Under the pieces are notes generated by a model. It was not told the origin of the DNA. It searched no databases and saw nothing but the letters and a program-made list of their open reading frames with translations. The translations under genes and the position numbers were made by a program. From the NCBI GenBank assembly GCA_905221605.1, contig CAJNDS010000540.1:33501-97500 (forward strand): a stretch of 64,000 nt of DNA, in the 5' to 3' direction. This document shows, piece by piece, positions 33,594-47,041 of the stretch (positions are counted from its first letter, which is position 1; every line of letters starts with the position of its first letter). Source of the stretch: Symbiodinium natans. Lineage: Eukaryota; Sar; Dinophyceae; Suessiales; Symbiodiniaceae.

Positions 33594-36500
33594 CTCGGGG
33601 TTTACGGTTTAGGGTTTAGGGTTTAGGGTTTAGGTTCGGATTTAGGGTTTAGGGTTTAGGGCTTAGGGTTTAGGGTTTAAGGTTTAGGGTTTAGGGTTTA
33701 GGGTCCTTGGGACGATGACACTATGAGACGATTTAAACAATCAAATTAAAGCCCTCAACCCTTTAGGGCTTCGGGTTTCTTTCCCCCCCAAACAAAAAAA
33801 AGGACTAAACCCCCTTTCGTTACATTTCAGGGTTTAGGATTTGGGTTTGAAAGGGCTGTAGGGTTCGCTTGCGGCTTGAGGGTTATATTCCGATAGTTGG
33901 TTCAGCTAGTTCACATGGCTGATTTACATTGATTACGTCGGGCTCTAGCTTTCATGTTGAGATTTTAGGGTTGAGGGGTTTCTGAGCCCTTCTGTTTCGG
34001 CAGACTCATCGTTCCTTCTCACGTCCTCAAAGCCCTCCCTTAGCTGCAACTGCCCAGGTTTCTGGTTGAGGGAGATTAGGAGGGTTTAGGGTTCCTGTAC
34101 TCCCCTTAGAACCTTAATAAAAAATATAATTATCATATCCTCTTGGGCTTTATATAAACAAAAATACGCAATAATTCCCAAGGCCCTCCTGTCCTGCTTG
34201 TCCCTGCTAAGTGAGAACAGCAAAGACACCAAAGATGTAGGAGAATGACCCCGTGCTTTCCGCAACAGCAATGAGGCGTCCAAGCCTAAGCTTGTCGACC
34301 CTTCTCTTCGACACAGTGCTTGTCTTACCGCGCGGAAGGCCATTGTCCAAGGATCAGATGTGCTCTCCAGCCTTATGTACTTCCCAAGGGGGATGTAGGT
34401 TTAGGGTCTAGAGTTTAGTAGTTTCAGGGATTCAGCCCACCCCTTCTTGCATCCCGGTGGCAATTTCTTGGCCGCTGTCGCCGTCCAAGAGCATGAAAAA
34501 CGTCCAGACCTCACCCTAAACTTCAACCCCGTGGCAAACACCACGTCAACCTTATCAACCCGCTAAACCCTTAAACCCTAGATAAAAGCCCTCTTAACCT
34601 GTAAAGCCACATCTACAACCTCGGAACTCTCAACACCTGCAAGCCCCTTTACCAACTTACTCGCAGCTAGTTGCTTAAGAACCCCAACAAAAATCAAACA
34701 TTCTTGCTTACAAAGCAATATAGGGATTATTATCTTACCTTTCTTTTTTTTTTGGGGGGGGGGGGGTTTAGGGTTCCGAGTGTAGACTAGTAGGCTGCCC
34801 AGTAACCTAGGCCTAAAAAGCGTCCCCTTTTTTGCTTCAAGGGGTTTATAAGGGAACCTAAACCCCCCCAAAAAAGGGAATAAGGGTACTACCTGGGAAT
34901 CCGAGACTATGGGGTAGTACATGTAAAGATTATTCTCTTACCTTTCAGGTTTTTTGATGGGTTTATAGGGATTATTATCTTACCTTTCATGTTTTTGGGG
35001 GGTTTAGGGTTCCGAGTGTAGACTAACTAGGCTAGGACTATAGGCTTTAGGCTTTAGGGTTTAGGGTTTAGGGTTTGGGGTTTAGGGTAGTACATGTGAA
35101 GCTAAGCTCCTGGCGTCGTCGATGCTGAGCTCCAGGGCTTCGAAGAAGAGACGCACTTGAGGATCCTTGTGGCTTCGAGTTGAGGGTTTAGGGTTTAGGG
35201 GTTTAGGGTTTAGGGTTTAGGGTTTAGGGTTTAGGGTTTAGGGTTTGGGGTTTGGGGTTTAGGTCTTAGGGCCTAGGGTTGAGGACTTAAAGTTCAGGGT
35301 TGTTGTGGGTTTCTTTGGGGGTTTGGGGATGTTGGTTCTTTGGGCTTCGGGCGTGCAGGGTTTGTACGGTATATTGGGCTGGTTAGGTTTAGGGTTCATC
35401 GGGTGAGGGTTCAGGATTGATATAGGGTTTGTGGGGTTTATTGGGTGAGCTGCAAACTTTGCTTCTCGGGTCGAGAGTAGTCTAGACCAAAAAAAAACGC
35501 CGGCATCATAATGCCCTTCCCCCCCCCCCCCCCCCCCCCCACGCCCCCATCCGCAAGTAGACCCCAACCCATGCGAAAAAAGACAACAAGCACACACAGG
35601 CCGCGAAATCCCGAAGCCAAGAAGCATCACGAAGTCTCGTTCTTCCCAGAACCAGCATAACATTTGTAACAGAGTCCCTTCAGCTTTGACAGAACAGCTA
35701 CGAAGTCGTGATTCCCATAAGGAAAAAACCCTAAACCCTAAACCCAAACCCCAAACCCCAAGCCCTAAACCCTAAACACTAAACTACAGCGGTGAGTGCT
35801 GCACTCCATGCTTTTCTGTTCCCCAGAAGAGGCCTGTAGCCGCTCTTCGAGCTCGGTAATGGTGATAAACCCTGACGGCCGGAGGTGATCTAGGGGCCTT
35901 GAAAATGAGAAAAGGGTTTGGGGGGTTTAGGGTTTTTGGGTCTACGAGAAGAAGGGTTTAAGGAAGGAAGCATTCAGGGGTTTTAGGGTTTAAGGTTTGG
36001 GGCGTTTGGTGCCAACCTTCGGGCTAACCAGTGGCTCCCACACGGATAGCAACCCTAAACCCTAAGCCCTAAACCCTCCTAAACCCTAAACCCTAAACCC
36101 TAAGCCCTAAACCCTAAACCCAAAACCCTAAGCCCTAAACCCTAAACCCTAAACCCAAGCACGGCGCCCAAAACTCCAAACACGTTGTGCGCTACGAGTC
36201 CAAAGTACCGGGATCGGTGTACGAATGTTAGGACCCCAGAAGGACGCAACCTCCAGATCTACCAATTGCTTATAAGAACCCTCCAAAAATAAATAGTTTC
36301 CTTCTCAGGGTACTATAGGGTACTATAGGGATTATTGGTTTTTCTGGGGGTTCTTAGGCAAACCGTAGAAAAATATGGTTCCTTATAAGGCTACTATAGG
36401 GAACATTGCTTTTTTGGGGGGGGGTTCTGAAGCGAACCGTGGAGATCCCCCATGTGTCATTGCAGCCGAAACGAAGATCCGGAACACATCCTTCGCACCC

Positions 36501-39500
36501 CGGCTTTGCGCATTTTTCTTGCGAGCCGCAGAAACAGGGCAATCTAGAACCCAAGCTCGGAAACCTCATAAGCCCGAGACCCTAAACCCTTAACCCTAGC
36601 CCTAAACCCTAAACCCTAAACCCTAGCCCTAAACCCCAAGCCCTAAAGGCTTCAAGGGATGTCTGAGATGGAGAACTCACCGAAAACCAGCTTACAAGCC
36701 GACGTCCTGTGTCGTCTTGGTCCAACATGCCAAAGAGCTGACCTGTCGCGTGTCGCGTGTTGAGAAAAGTCCTCTTCTCTGCACGTACAGTATATGCGTA
36801 TGTCATTGGTATACAATGACTACAGCATCAAGAATACATATCGGTATATGTCTATAGTCTATATGGGTGGTTGTCAAATTATGGTCCCTTTTTGGATGAC
36901 AATGATAATACGGCACCTCATATTTAGGGTATCCCAAAAACGGGACGAGAATTTTGACAGCCACCCATATGAAACAACATGCTTCGATGGCTTTCAAACG
37001 TGCGCGCCCTAGAAACAGGCAGGATCGACGGCATTTTCCTCAGCATCACATCGAGCGCTGGTGAACTCAAGAGCTACGGACCCTAAACCCTAAACCCTAA
37101 ACCCTAAACCCTAAGTGCAACAGTGCAAACAGCCTTCATGGCCTGAAGTGCAGTCAAAGGGCTCATATGGCCATCTTTTTCCTGCACCACGTTCTGCATC
37201 ACCTTAGAGAGCATAAACCCTAAACCCTAAACCCTAAACCCTAAACCCTAAACCCTAAACCCTAAACCCTAAACCCTAAACCCTAAACCCTGTAAGCCAC
37301 TCCATGCTTTCAACGCCGGAAAGCAACGGCGCACAACGAGCTATAAGGAGCAGGCCATGTCGTGGTCTCTTGCAGCACCTCGAAGGCCAAGGAAGCTTTC
37401 GTTTTTTGTTCGCAAGTCCATTTAGGGTTCAGGGTTTATTTAGGGTTTAGGGCTTAGGGTTTCGGGTTTAGGGTTTAGGGTTTAGGGTTTGTTTAGGATT
37501 TAGGGTTCATTTAGGGTTTAGGGTTGAGGGTTTAGGGTTTCAGACACGGAAACCGGATGCAAGGCAACTCATGGTGCAGCCAAGAAGCTCTCAATTGCTG
37601 ACTGGCAGAAAACTCCGGTCATGACCTATTTTTGCGATTTTTCGCCACCCACAAACCCAAGTTCAAGCGATGCCAAACTTGCTCTTTCGACAGCATCTTG
37701 CCTACACGGCCACACACGCGCAACAGCGAACTCTGTCCGAGGCTCTGGCATTTAAAACTGCAAAAATCGTGAACGCAATATACAGGAAATAAACCGCCTT
37801 CCGCAGCAAAGTTGAAACAAGGCACGTCTTCGACCAGTTGTTGTGTGACATGTAACGATGGCGCAGCTACGCGCGAATGGCGATGTGGGCAGTAGCAAAC
37901 ATGCACAAAATCGCGAGAGCATTGAGTGAAGAGTCCGTACCGTGCTAAAATGTTGCAAAGTGGTCGCCGCAGAGCGAAAACTCATGCCAAATGGACACCC
38001 TGAAGATGAATGGTCAGCCGGCACCCGGCTTCGTGTATATGGTTGCAAGTGATGCCTGCAACTTGGCTATGTAAGGTATAAGGCTTGGCCTGCCCTCGGA
38101 TTTTTAACAGGAGCGGCATGTACCGCATCTCGACATGTTGGGAGGTGCAACAGGTTCGACTGACAACGAAATTTGAACAGAGTTCTGTTCAGAAAGGAAC
38201 AAGCATGGCCGCCCCAACTCCATCCTAGGACATTCGCATGTATCATGGGGAAGCCTGCGCCGCATGGATATATGTCATGCTTGGAGTGTGCGTGCTGTGT
38301 GGAAATCGGTGCCATGGATCCTCTGGAGACATGCTTGCATTTACTGCCAGATTTCGGGTTTGGGGTTTAGAGTTTAGGTTTTGGGGTTTGGGGTTTAGGG
38401 TGTAGGATGTCAATGCGCGTGTGAACGTGGATGTCGCCTAGGACACGGGTGCTCTGCGGAAACGGATGCAGTCAGGCATGGAGGTCATGGGGTAATGGAC
38501 GACATCACCACGGATGTCATCATGCTACACGTTGGTTGTGCTCTTTCGCACTTCAGTTTGGAACCTGATCCCAAAGCATGTGCTTAGCACTGGTTTACAA
38601 GCTATAAGCATGTCTATAGCGCCTCTTTGGACGGAGAGGGCAGACTTTTCGTGTTTAGGACATAGGATTCATAGGCTCGAAAGATCAACTTTCCACTAAC
38701 AGACACTGAGCCCTGAATCCCTGATCAATGCCGAACTTAGGGCTTAGAGTGGAGGGCTTGGCGTCTCGGGCCGCAGAAGCAGAGCCCCCAGAAGTACGAC
38801 CACGCCTTCCACACCTCGGGGGGCATGGGGCATAAGAGAAGCCGAAGCTCTAAAGTCTCGGGTGTCAGGTTGAGGGCACGGCGGGCTTCCTAAAAAGGGG
38901 CGCGCTTTTGGCGCGTCATAAAAACCCTAAACCCTAAACCCTAAACCCGAAACCCTAAACCCTAAAACCTAGACTGCAGGGATCCCTGTACCACTTTTGG
39001 AGCACGGGGGATGCCCAGCTCATGAAAGGGTAGGTTGGCTTGGGAAGGAATCCCCAAAGTCTGGTTAGGGGTTTGGGTTTAGGGTTTAGGGTTTAGGGTT
39101 TAGGGTTTAGGGTTTAGGGTTTAGGGTTTAGGGTTTAGGGTTTAGGGTTTAGGGTTTAGGGTTTAGGGTGAAGCTCCGGAGTTCGCCTCAGAGGTCCGTG
39201 GCGAGGCCAGAGTGACAGCCAAGAAGAAGCCGCCAAGAACACGAAACCCAAGCTCTAATCGGTTTAGGGTTTAGGGTTTAGGGTCGCCAAATTCTAAGCC
39301 CTAAAACAACTACGCCCCAAGCCCTGACCTCCCACACCTCAGCCTTCAAGCCCTAAGCCCTAAACCATCAAGGAGCCCGTTTACGGACCCACTCCAATTC
39401 GGAGAGTTCCCAAACTTTGAGAAACCCCCAGCAGTTGGGGATTCACGGGGGGTTGCGGCGCTTCGGACTTAGGCTTGTGCTGCACAGGGACATGCCGTGG

Positions 39501-42500
39501 CTATTTGGGTTTAGGGTTTAGGGGTTAGGGCTGAGCAGTTGAGGGTTGTCAGGGCTTCGGGGTTTAGGGCTGAGGGCTATAAGGGCTGAGGCCTTAAGCC
39601 GTGTCCACCTCTGTAGGATTGCTTTCCCCCAAGACCACCGCCGTCCCTGACATTGAATGTTCTCAGTCTGGCAGAATATGCTGCCAGGGGCAGCATTCAG
39701 CATCGGAGGGGGTGGACCCCAATGCCCGAAAACTAAACCCTCTACAGCCTGTATTTATGGCTTACAGGACTTAGCGACGCCGAAGCATTGCAGCCGCGCG
39801 GCCACGGATATCCTGCGGAGCGGATCCTGCACTGATTTGTTTGCGTGACTAGTCCCCCGATCGAAAAAACCCTTCACACCAAGGGACTTAAAAGATCAAC
39901 ATGTCTTGGCAACAACAAGAGAGGGTTTAGGGTTTAGGGTTTAGGGGGGAGGGTTTAGGGTTTAGGGTTTTTTGCGGGGGAATTCGGAGGGGCATCGCTG
40001 CACCCTGAACAGTAGGGGAGTCGGCAGGGGATCGCCCCTTTGGTCTTGAGTACGAAGGAGGGGCCCAGGGGCCCCCCACGCCCCTCCGGGTGCAGGCTTT
40101 AGGGTTTAGGGTTTAGGATGCTTCAAATCCTAGAAGCCCTAAACCCCTAAACCCTAAACCCCCCTACATCCGAAGAACCAGTGAACAGGCCCAGGAGTCC
40201 TCGGCTACTTGCCAGGAGAGGCCGCCCGTGATGGACATGAAGAGGGTGGACCTGGAACTGATTTGATATGTTTGAATCTTCACTTAGAAAACTGATCTTT
40301 TGTCTCCTAGCTGGTTGGGTGTCTTGGGCTTTCGGGGGGGGGGGGGGGGGGTGTTGGGTGTTTGGTTGTGTTTGGGTAAAGCTTGGGTCTTTTTGGTTTT
40401 TTGGTTTTTTTTGTGTGCTTGGTGGGGGGGGGGTGGGTGGGGGGGGGGGGGGGGTGGGTGGGTGTTGGCGGGTGTAGTTGGGTTGTGGGGGGTTGGTAAT
40501 GGGTGTTTTTTTTTCGGTTTTTTTTCGGTGTTGAGTGTTTGGGGAGTTGGGTTTTTGGGGGTGTTTGGGCTTTAGGAAGGCTCACCTTTGAAACGAGATC
40601 GGTGTTGCAGGTCTCTCATACAGAATACTCCCTACTTCCGGAACCCAGGGGACGGCTTTAGCCACGAGACTGGGTTTTGGGTCTTAGAGCTTAGGGTGTA
40701 GGGTTTAGGGCCCGAACCCGAATTTTAAACCCTAAGCCCCCAGTCTCCAAGAATGCTCAAGGCTCCGAACTTCTTCGATGTGTTTTGGGGACGGGGGGGG
40801 GGGGGGGGAAACTCTCCGTTTGCTGACGGATCTCTCAACGCGCTTCTTCGCGGCTCAGGGGAGCCGTGTTCCTCACCCTAAACCCTACAGACTCTAAACC
40901 TTAAACCCTACACTCTACACCCTACAAACCTAAACTGTCCCAAGAACCTGTCCAACCCCAGAATCCCCCCATTCTAATCAAACAGGCTTCCCCCCCCCCC
41001 CAACCCTAAACCCTAAACCCCAAACCCCAAACCCCAAACCCCAAACCCCAAACCCCAAACCCCAAACCCTAAACCCTAAACCCTAAACCCTGCCGTTGCT
41101 TTGGAGGGCTGAGCACCGTGCACTGCATCCCCCAGAGAGCCTGGGCAGCTATGGCTCTGCTTGCGAAGGTCTAAATTGCGTGCAGGGCTTATAGGGTTTA
41201 GAGGGTTTAGAGGGTCTGTGGGATTTATAGGGTTTATAGGGTTTAGGGTTTATAGGGTTTAGAGGGTCTATGGGATTTATAGGGTTTATAGGGTTTAGGG
41301 CTTATAGGGTTTAAAGGGTTTATGGGATTTATATGGTATATACGTGTTTTTGGGAGGGTTGAGAGGATCTATAGGATATAGGCCCTAAACCTCAAAGACT
41401 TATATAAACCCTGAACCCCTAAACCCTAAATCCTAGGCGCGAGGCCCTCCAAGAAGTACAAAGGGAATGGGGGAAAGAAGTACCCTATAAAATCCTTTAA
41501 AAGGGTCTACACATAGGGGGATATAGGGTGCCTCCTTCCCTCATTCATTCCCTACGACTGAGAACCAGCCAGTTTATTGGTCTCAGGGTGGCTTAGAGGC
41601 TGAGGGGTTGGAATTCTCTAATGTTGCACCCGGTTTGTGGGGGCAACCTCTATGATCACAAGTTCCCGGAACTATTCTTCGAGCTCAGCTTGGTGGGGTC
41701 GCCCGCGAGGCTATGCTCACAATTCTTCTTGGGGTAGTCTGAGGCACTTTTGCCCCTTTGCTGCTTCCAAAAGCTCAGGTACAGAGCTCTCTCAAGCCCA
41801 ACTAGCAGTTGGCTCCAGGAGCCGTATAGGGAGCCAAAGCCCGGAACATCCGGAAAGCCAGCTCCATCCAAAACCTTTCTAGGATTGCCGTGAAAAGCCT
41901 CTGAAAAATTAATTCCTGAATATGATCCTCTAAAACCCAATAAGGTATAAAATATACAATGTCCCAAGGGGCCGGCCTAGTTTTGGGTTTCAGTACTCTC
42001 AAGCTCAAAGCCTTGAAAAGGGTCTGGTCACTCAAGGCCTCTCAGAGCCGACATGAGGCCCCAAACAGCCCTTGCTTCTGAGAGCGGCGAAAAAACCCAA
42101 AAAAGACTTTCGTGATGGGTAGGTAGCCCACGGGCCAGCCGGATTTTGCTTTTGCGGGGTTTGTTTGGGGCACTCGATAGACTCACAAGGTGTTGTTGGT
42201 GGAGATTCTTGGGGGTCCTGTCAGCTGCAGTCTGAGCTGAGGCCCCTTTGCCCTTTGCTGGTTCAGGTAAGGAGCCCTCTCAGGCTCAGCAAAGCTTCAG
42301 GCTCTAAAGCCCTTAGCTTCAGCATGCCTCAGCCCAGGAAGGCATGAAAACTTCAGGCCTTAAGGCCTTAAAAAATTCAAGTTTGAAGGGCCGTGGCTTC
42401 AGCCCAACAAAAATGGCTAGACAGCGTTTCAAGCCTTTGGGCCGTCAACGTTTCGGGGCTTGTGGGCCTTGGCTTCAGTCGCTTCAGCCCAGGCTCTCCA

Positions 42501-43724
42501 GCCCCTAAACTTGTTTGGGGGGTCCCGGCCAAAGCTTCTTGAGGGTCCCAGATTTCAGATCTGTTTGGGGAAGGGGGGGGGGGGGCCTTACGAAGCCGGG
42601 TGCCAACGTTAGCTGGAGGATCCTTCTTTTCTGTTCTCTCGCTACCTGGAGGAAGCCTGTTAATGTTTCACCAGAAAAAACACACCCATCTCTGCTGCCC
42701 GACCCTGCTTAAGCTGCCGTTGACGTGGCATCTCCACCCGACATGGAACGAGGTGGATGAACTACAGAGTGACATGCGTCATTCATTTTGGCACTTTCGA
42801 GCCTGGGTGAGTCTAAACCCGGTTTACGCCTTCAACACGGAGCCCATGCACATTGACAAGCAAGTGCCAAAACCACAGGAAGTCATCGCCTCATGTTTCC
42901 TCTTGTGATCTTGGACTATTTCGTACATTGCCCTATACCCTAAACCCTAAACCCAAAACCCTAAACCCAAAACCCTCACCCTAGACCCAAAAACCCTCAA
43001 CGCTATCTGTTCAGCTTCGAAGAGGCCGCTCTCCTGAATACATGGGACTGAAGGTTTTCAATCACCCGGAATTCCCTGTGAGTCCCACACCCTGAGAAAC
43101 TCTAAGAGGCCCAACCCCTTAAGCACAAGAAAAAAACTGCCAAACGAGCCATTGAGTGTTTGGGTTAAGGCCCTAAACCCTAAACCCAAAACCCTAAACC
43201 CTAAAGGGTTGAGGGAAGTACCCGAACGCCACCCGTCTTGGGCATCTGGCCCCAGAAGTCTTTCAGCGCGATGTCGCTGTCCGTCCACTCCGCATCGGGG
43301 GCCTGCGGAAAGGGAGGGTTTAGGGTTTAGGGTTTATAAGGTTTCTAAGCGTAGGTGTATGGTCCGTGCATGTGGTTCAATATTTGTGTTTAGAGGCGTA
43401 ACTAACCCGCACGAACTCCAAAAGCTCCCCCACCCCCCCCCCCCTCCCCCAAAAAAAAACAAAAAACTGATAAACCTAAACCCTAAACCCTAAACCCTAA
43501 ACCCTAAACCCTAAACCCTAAACCCTAAACCCTAGACCCTAAACCCTAGACCCTAAACCCTAAACCCTAAACCCTAAACCCTAAACCCTAAGCCCTAACC
43601 AACCCTGGATCTCCTGTAGCTCGCGCATTCGCTCCGTAGCCGCCTGGGTCAGTAGAATCGCGAAGACCTCAGAACAAAAAGAATTTGTAGATGAGGGCGT
43701 AGACCGAATCCTTCAGAACGGGGG

Positions 43725-43787
<63 letters not shown>

Positions 43788-44348
43788 CGGGGGAGTTTTT
43801 TGATCATGGAGGCCACCCTGCAAGCACACGTGCAGTACCCTACTGTTGCTGCGTGTTTGTGTGTGTGTGTGTGTGTTCAGCTGATAGGGTTCAGGATATA
43901 TGGGGTTTAGGCTTTAGGGCCTATAAACCCTATCATTACCGTATACATACGCCGTAAACCCAAACAAGTCTGCAAGATGGACCGACGCCCCAAGCCCCAC
44001 CGGGAAGAAAACGAACGCTCCGCTTTGCCTCGAATACTACATTCTCACAGGTCTTCTTGTAACCCTTCAACAGCACCAGGCTTCTGCGTTTAGGGGTTTA
44101 AAATTTCGGTTTTGGAGTTTGAGGATTCTAAGGTTAACGTACCTTTCTCCAAACATTAATGAAAAGCACACAAGCCCTGTGTCGAAGCTAGACGGAGCAG
44201 ACACGATGTTAAACCCCCCTTGGAGCTGACGTTCCAACGCCTCCTCATCCTCGAACCACGATCGTCACAACGCTCAACTTTGGGCATCACCCTTGGTGCA
44301 GACCGTGCAGGCCCTGCACCACCATCCTGCCTGCACTTCATGTGTCTT

Positions 44349-44389
<41 letters not shown>

Positions 44390-47001
44390 GAAAGTGCATG
44401 AACTAGTTAGAGCTGTGGCCCTGACATACATAATGAGCACCAAGAGGACCATGGCCCACACGAGCGACTTCAGCGTCACCTGAGCTATCCCCGGTTGAGG
44501 CTCCTGGCGAGGAGTAAAGAGACATCCCCGAAGGACTCAAACCCTAAACCCTAGACCCACTAAACCCTAAACCCTAAACCCTAAACCCTAAATCCTAAAC
44601 CCTAAACCCAACACCCTCAACTGGGCAGCACGGGTTCCGGGTGGTCCCCCGGAAGGAGATCAGCCAAGGCTCGAAAACAGAGTAAAGCAGTGTCCGAAGT
44701 GCCTCGCGGGGCAGCATCACTTACTAGTTCTGAGAAATATGGACATATCTCCTCTACACATATATATATATATATTAATATATATATATATATATATGTA
44801 CATGTGTATACATATCGGGCACCAGCCCCGAACTGCACCGTATGAAGCTGAGCTCAAGGATCATGTTTGCTGCTATGAAAACGGCCAGCACACCTGCCAT
44901 AGACGTCTCTGAGCAGCTTGACTAAACAAGCGATATAGGGGTTTCCGGAATTAGGGTACCTTCTTATGGGTCCTTATAAACAGGGGATCCTACTAAGTCC
45001 TACTATTTGGGATCCATATTCGGGGTCCCCTATTTTCGTAAACCCCCATATGCCTAGGCCCCCAGGACAAGCCTTCAACCAGAGCATGAGCTTCGCCAGC
45101 CGCGTGACGCGGATGAGACGCGTGATGCGCAGCCTCAGCTGCTTCCGGGTTTAGGGTTGATAGGGTTTAGGGTTTAGGGTTTAGGGTTTAGGGTTTAGGG
45201 TTTAGGGTTTAGGGTTTAGGGTTTAGGGTTTAGGCCTCCGGACGGGCAGCAGGAGATGCTGGTGATTGGAGGTTCCCAGTCTTGGTAGCTCAGTCTTCAT
45301 ATTATGGCAACGGCAGCCTTCTTGGTTGGTTACTTTTCAAGCGAACCCAGAACCAAACGAAAAAAGCGCATTTCGGATCGTGTTTGCTTGGTGGCTACGA
45401 AAGACCCTAAACTCTACATCCTAGTCTACCCTACGCCCTTCAACAAAAAAACTCAAAACCCCAATTCAACTCCAACTTGGGGCCAAAATGAGCCATCAAA
45501 GGGTTTATGGTTCACGTACATTTTTAGGTATAGGGGTCTTAATGAATACAACTTTAGGGTTCAAGGAGGTAAGCCCTGAGCTAAACCCTAAACCCTGAAC
45601 CCTAAACCCCAAACCCCAAACCCTAAACCCTAAACCCTTCTTCTTCGGATCCACTGCCGCCCTAGAGGCACACGGGCCACGCGCATCGGGGCCAGCGCCG
45701 AGGTCGAGGACTCCTGGAAGGCCAGTGCTTTGTTGGAGGGTTTGTAGAGTTTGGGGTTTAGGGTTTAGGGTGTGGGGTTTGGGGTTTAGGGTTTGGGGTT
45801 TGGGGTTTGGGGTTTAATGAACAGGCGTTGAATGTTGGACCCTCTTTCATGTGCCGTGCCCCACCTCACCCCCCTCTGCACAGTCGGAAGGCAAGACGAA
45901 CATTAAACCTTAGATCCTATAGCAAGAAAAGCCTTAGCTTCAGTAGAACCCTTCGCATGCAAGAGCTGCGCATGGGGTTCACCCTAAACCCTAAACCCTA
46001 AACCCTAAGCCCTAAACCCTAAACCCTAAGCCCTAAACCCTAAGCCCTAAACCCTAAACCCTAACCCCTAAACCCGAAACCCTAAACCCTAAACCGGGCT
46101 GCACCTTGGGCTTCAAGAAGGAGAAGGATGGGTTTCATCTGACCAAAGTGTGGGAGGGCCCCAAAAGCAAGCTGAGCCCGAAATGGGGGTGTACGACATT
46201 ACGGGACCCCTAACCTAAACCCCCAAATAGTAGGGTTCCCTTTTAGTACGGACCCCAATAAGGCACCCCTATTTTCGGAAAACCCCCCCCAAATGTCTCA
46301 CAGAGTCTTGGGGGATAAGCGCGTCTTGATGCTACCGCGTGCTTACCAGTGCTAACCAGCGCGTGATCTTGCCGAGCACACCCTAAACCTCCTAAACCCC
46401 CCATGCCGAGCCCTGCCCTCGAAAGAGCCCGCAAGCTGGTTGTAGGGCAATTCCCCGATATGCCTGACCCTCAAGCCTGAATCCCAAGTACCCTCAAAAA
46501 CCCGATAAGACTAGCCCGAATCTTAAACCCTAAACCCTAAACCCCTAACCTCAAAATTGCAGGCGGGCGCGGAAAGCCTAAACCCCATGGCGCCCCTCGC
46601 AGGGACGCCTGTAGGGCCCACTGTGCGATGATGTCCACCCATGATGACACCTGAGGTGCAGATGTAGGGGTTTAGGGTTTAGGGTTTATAGTAACCAGCT
46701 CCCTTGCGGGGCTACTACCTACAGGCTAAGCTATGGGTCTTTAAGCCAAGAAACCCCTGAAACCTTGAGGGTTGCCTGCCCTGCATCCTAAACCTCCTAA
46801 ACTCCCCAAACGCCGATACCTTAGAGATTCATCGTCGTAAGGAACCGGGGAATGAAGCGCTAAATGCTTCATGCCATCCCTCAAAGGGTATAGAGGGGTT
46901 TGCAAGGTAACCACTACCCCTTACGTACCAAGAACCAGCAAGATGCCCTACAACCCCGTAAACCCTAAATCCCATGTCTAACCCCACCCCCCTACAGGGG
47001 C

Positions 47002-47041
<40 letters not shown>

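Noticed and set aside
37752-38048. 98-codon minus frame
   Set aside because: Overlaps the S6 exon in a different frame; the S6 frame has the conserved motif.
39652-39703. Alternative S6 exon (minus, PMLNAAPGSIFCQTENIQ)
   Set aside because: Resembles LN-x3-G-FCQT but is degenerate. The exons at 37750-37797 and 37589-37625 match the S6 signature exactly and join in phase.
45304-45579. Plus-strand 91-codon frame
   Set aside because: Opposite to the channel and within its intron, no third-position bias, and it ends in repeat-derived sequence.
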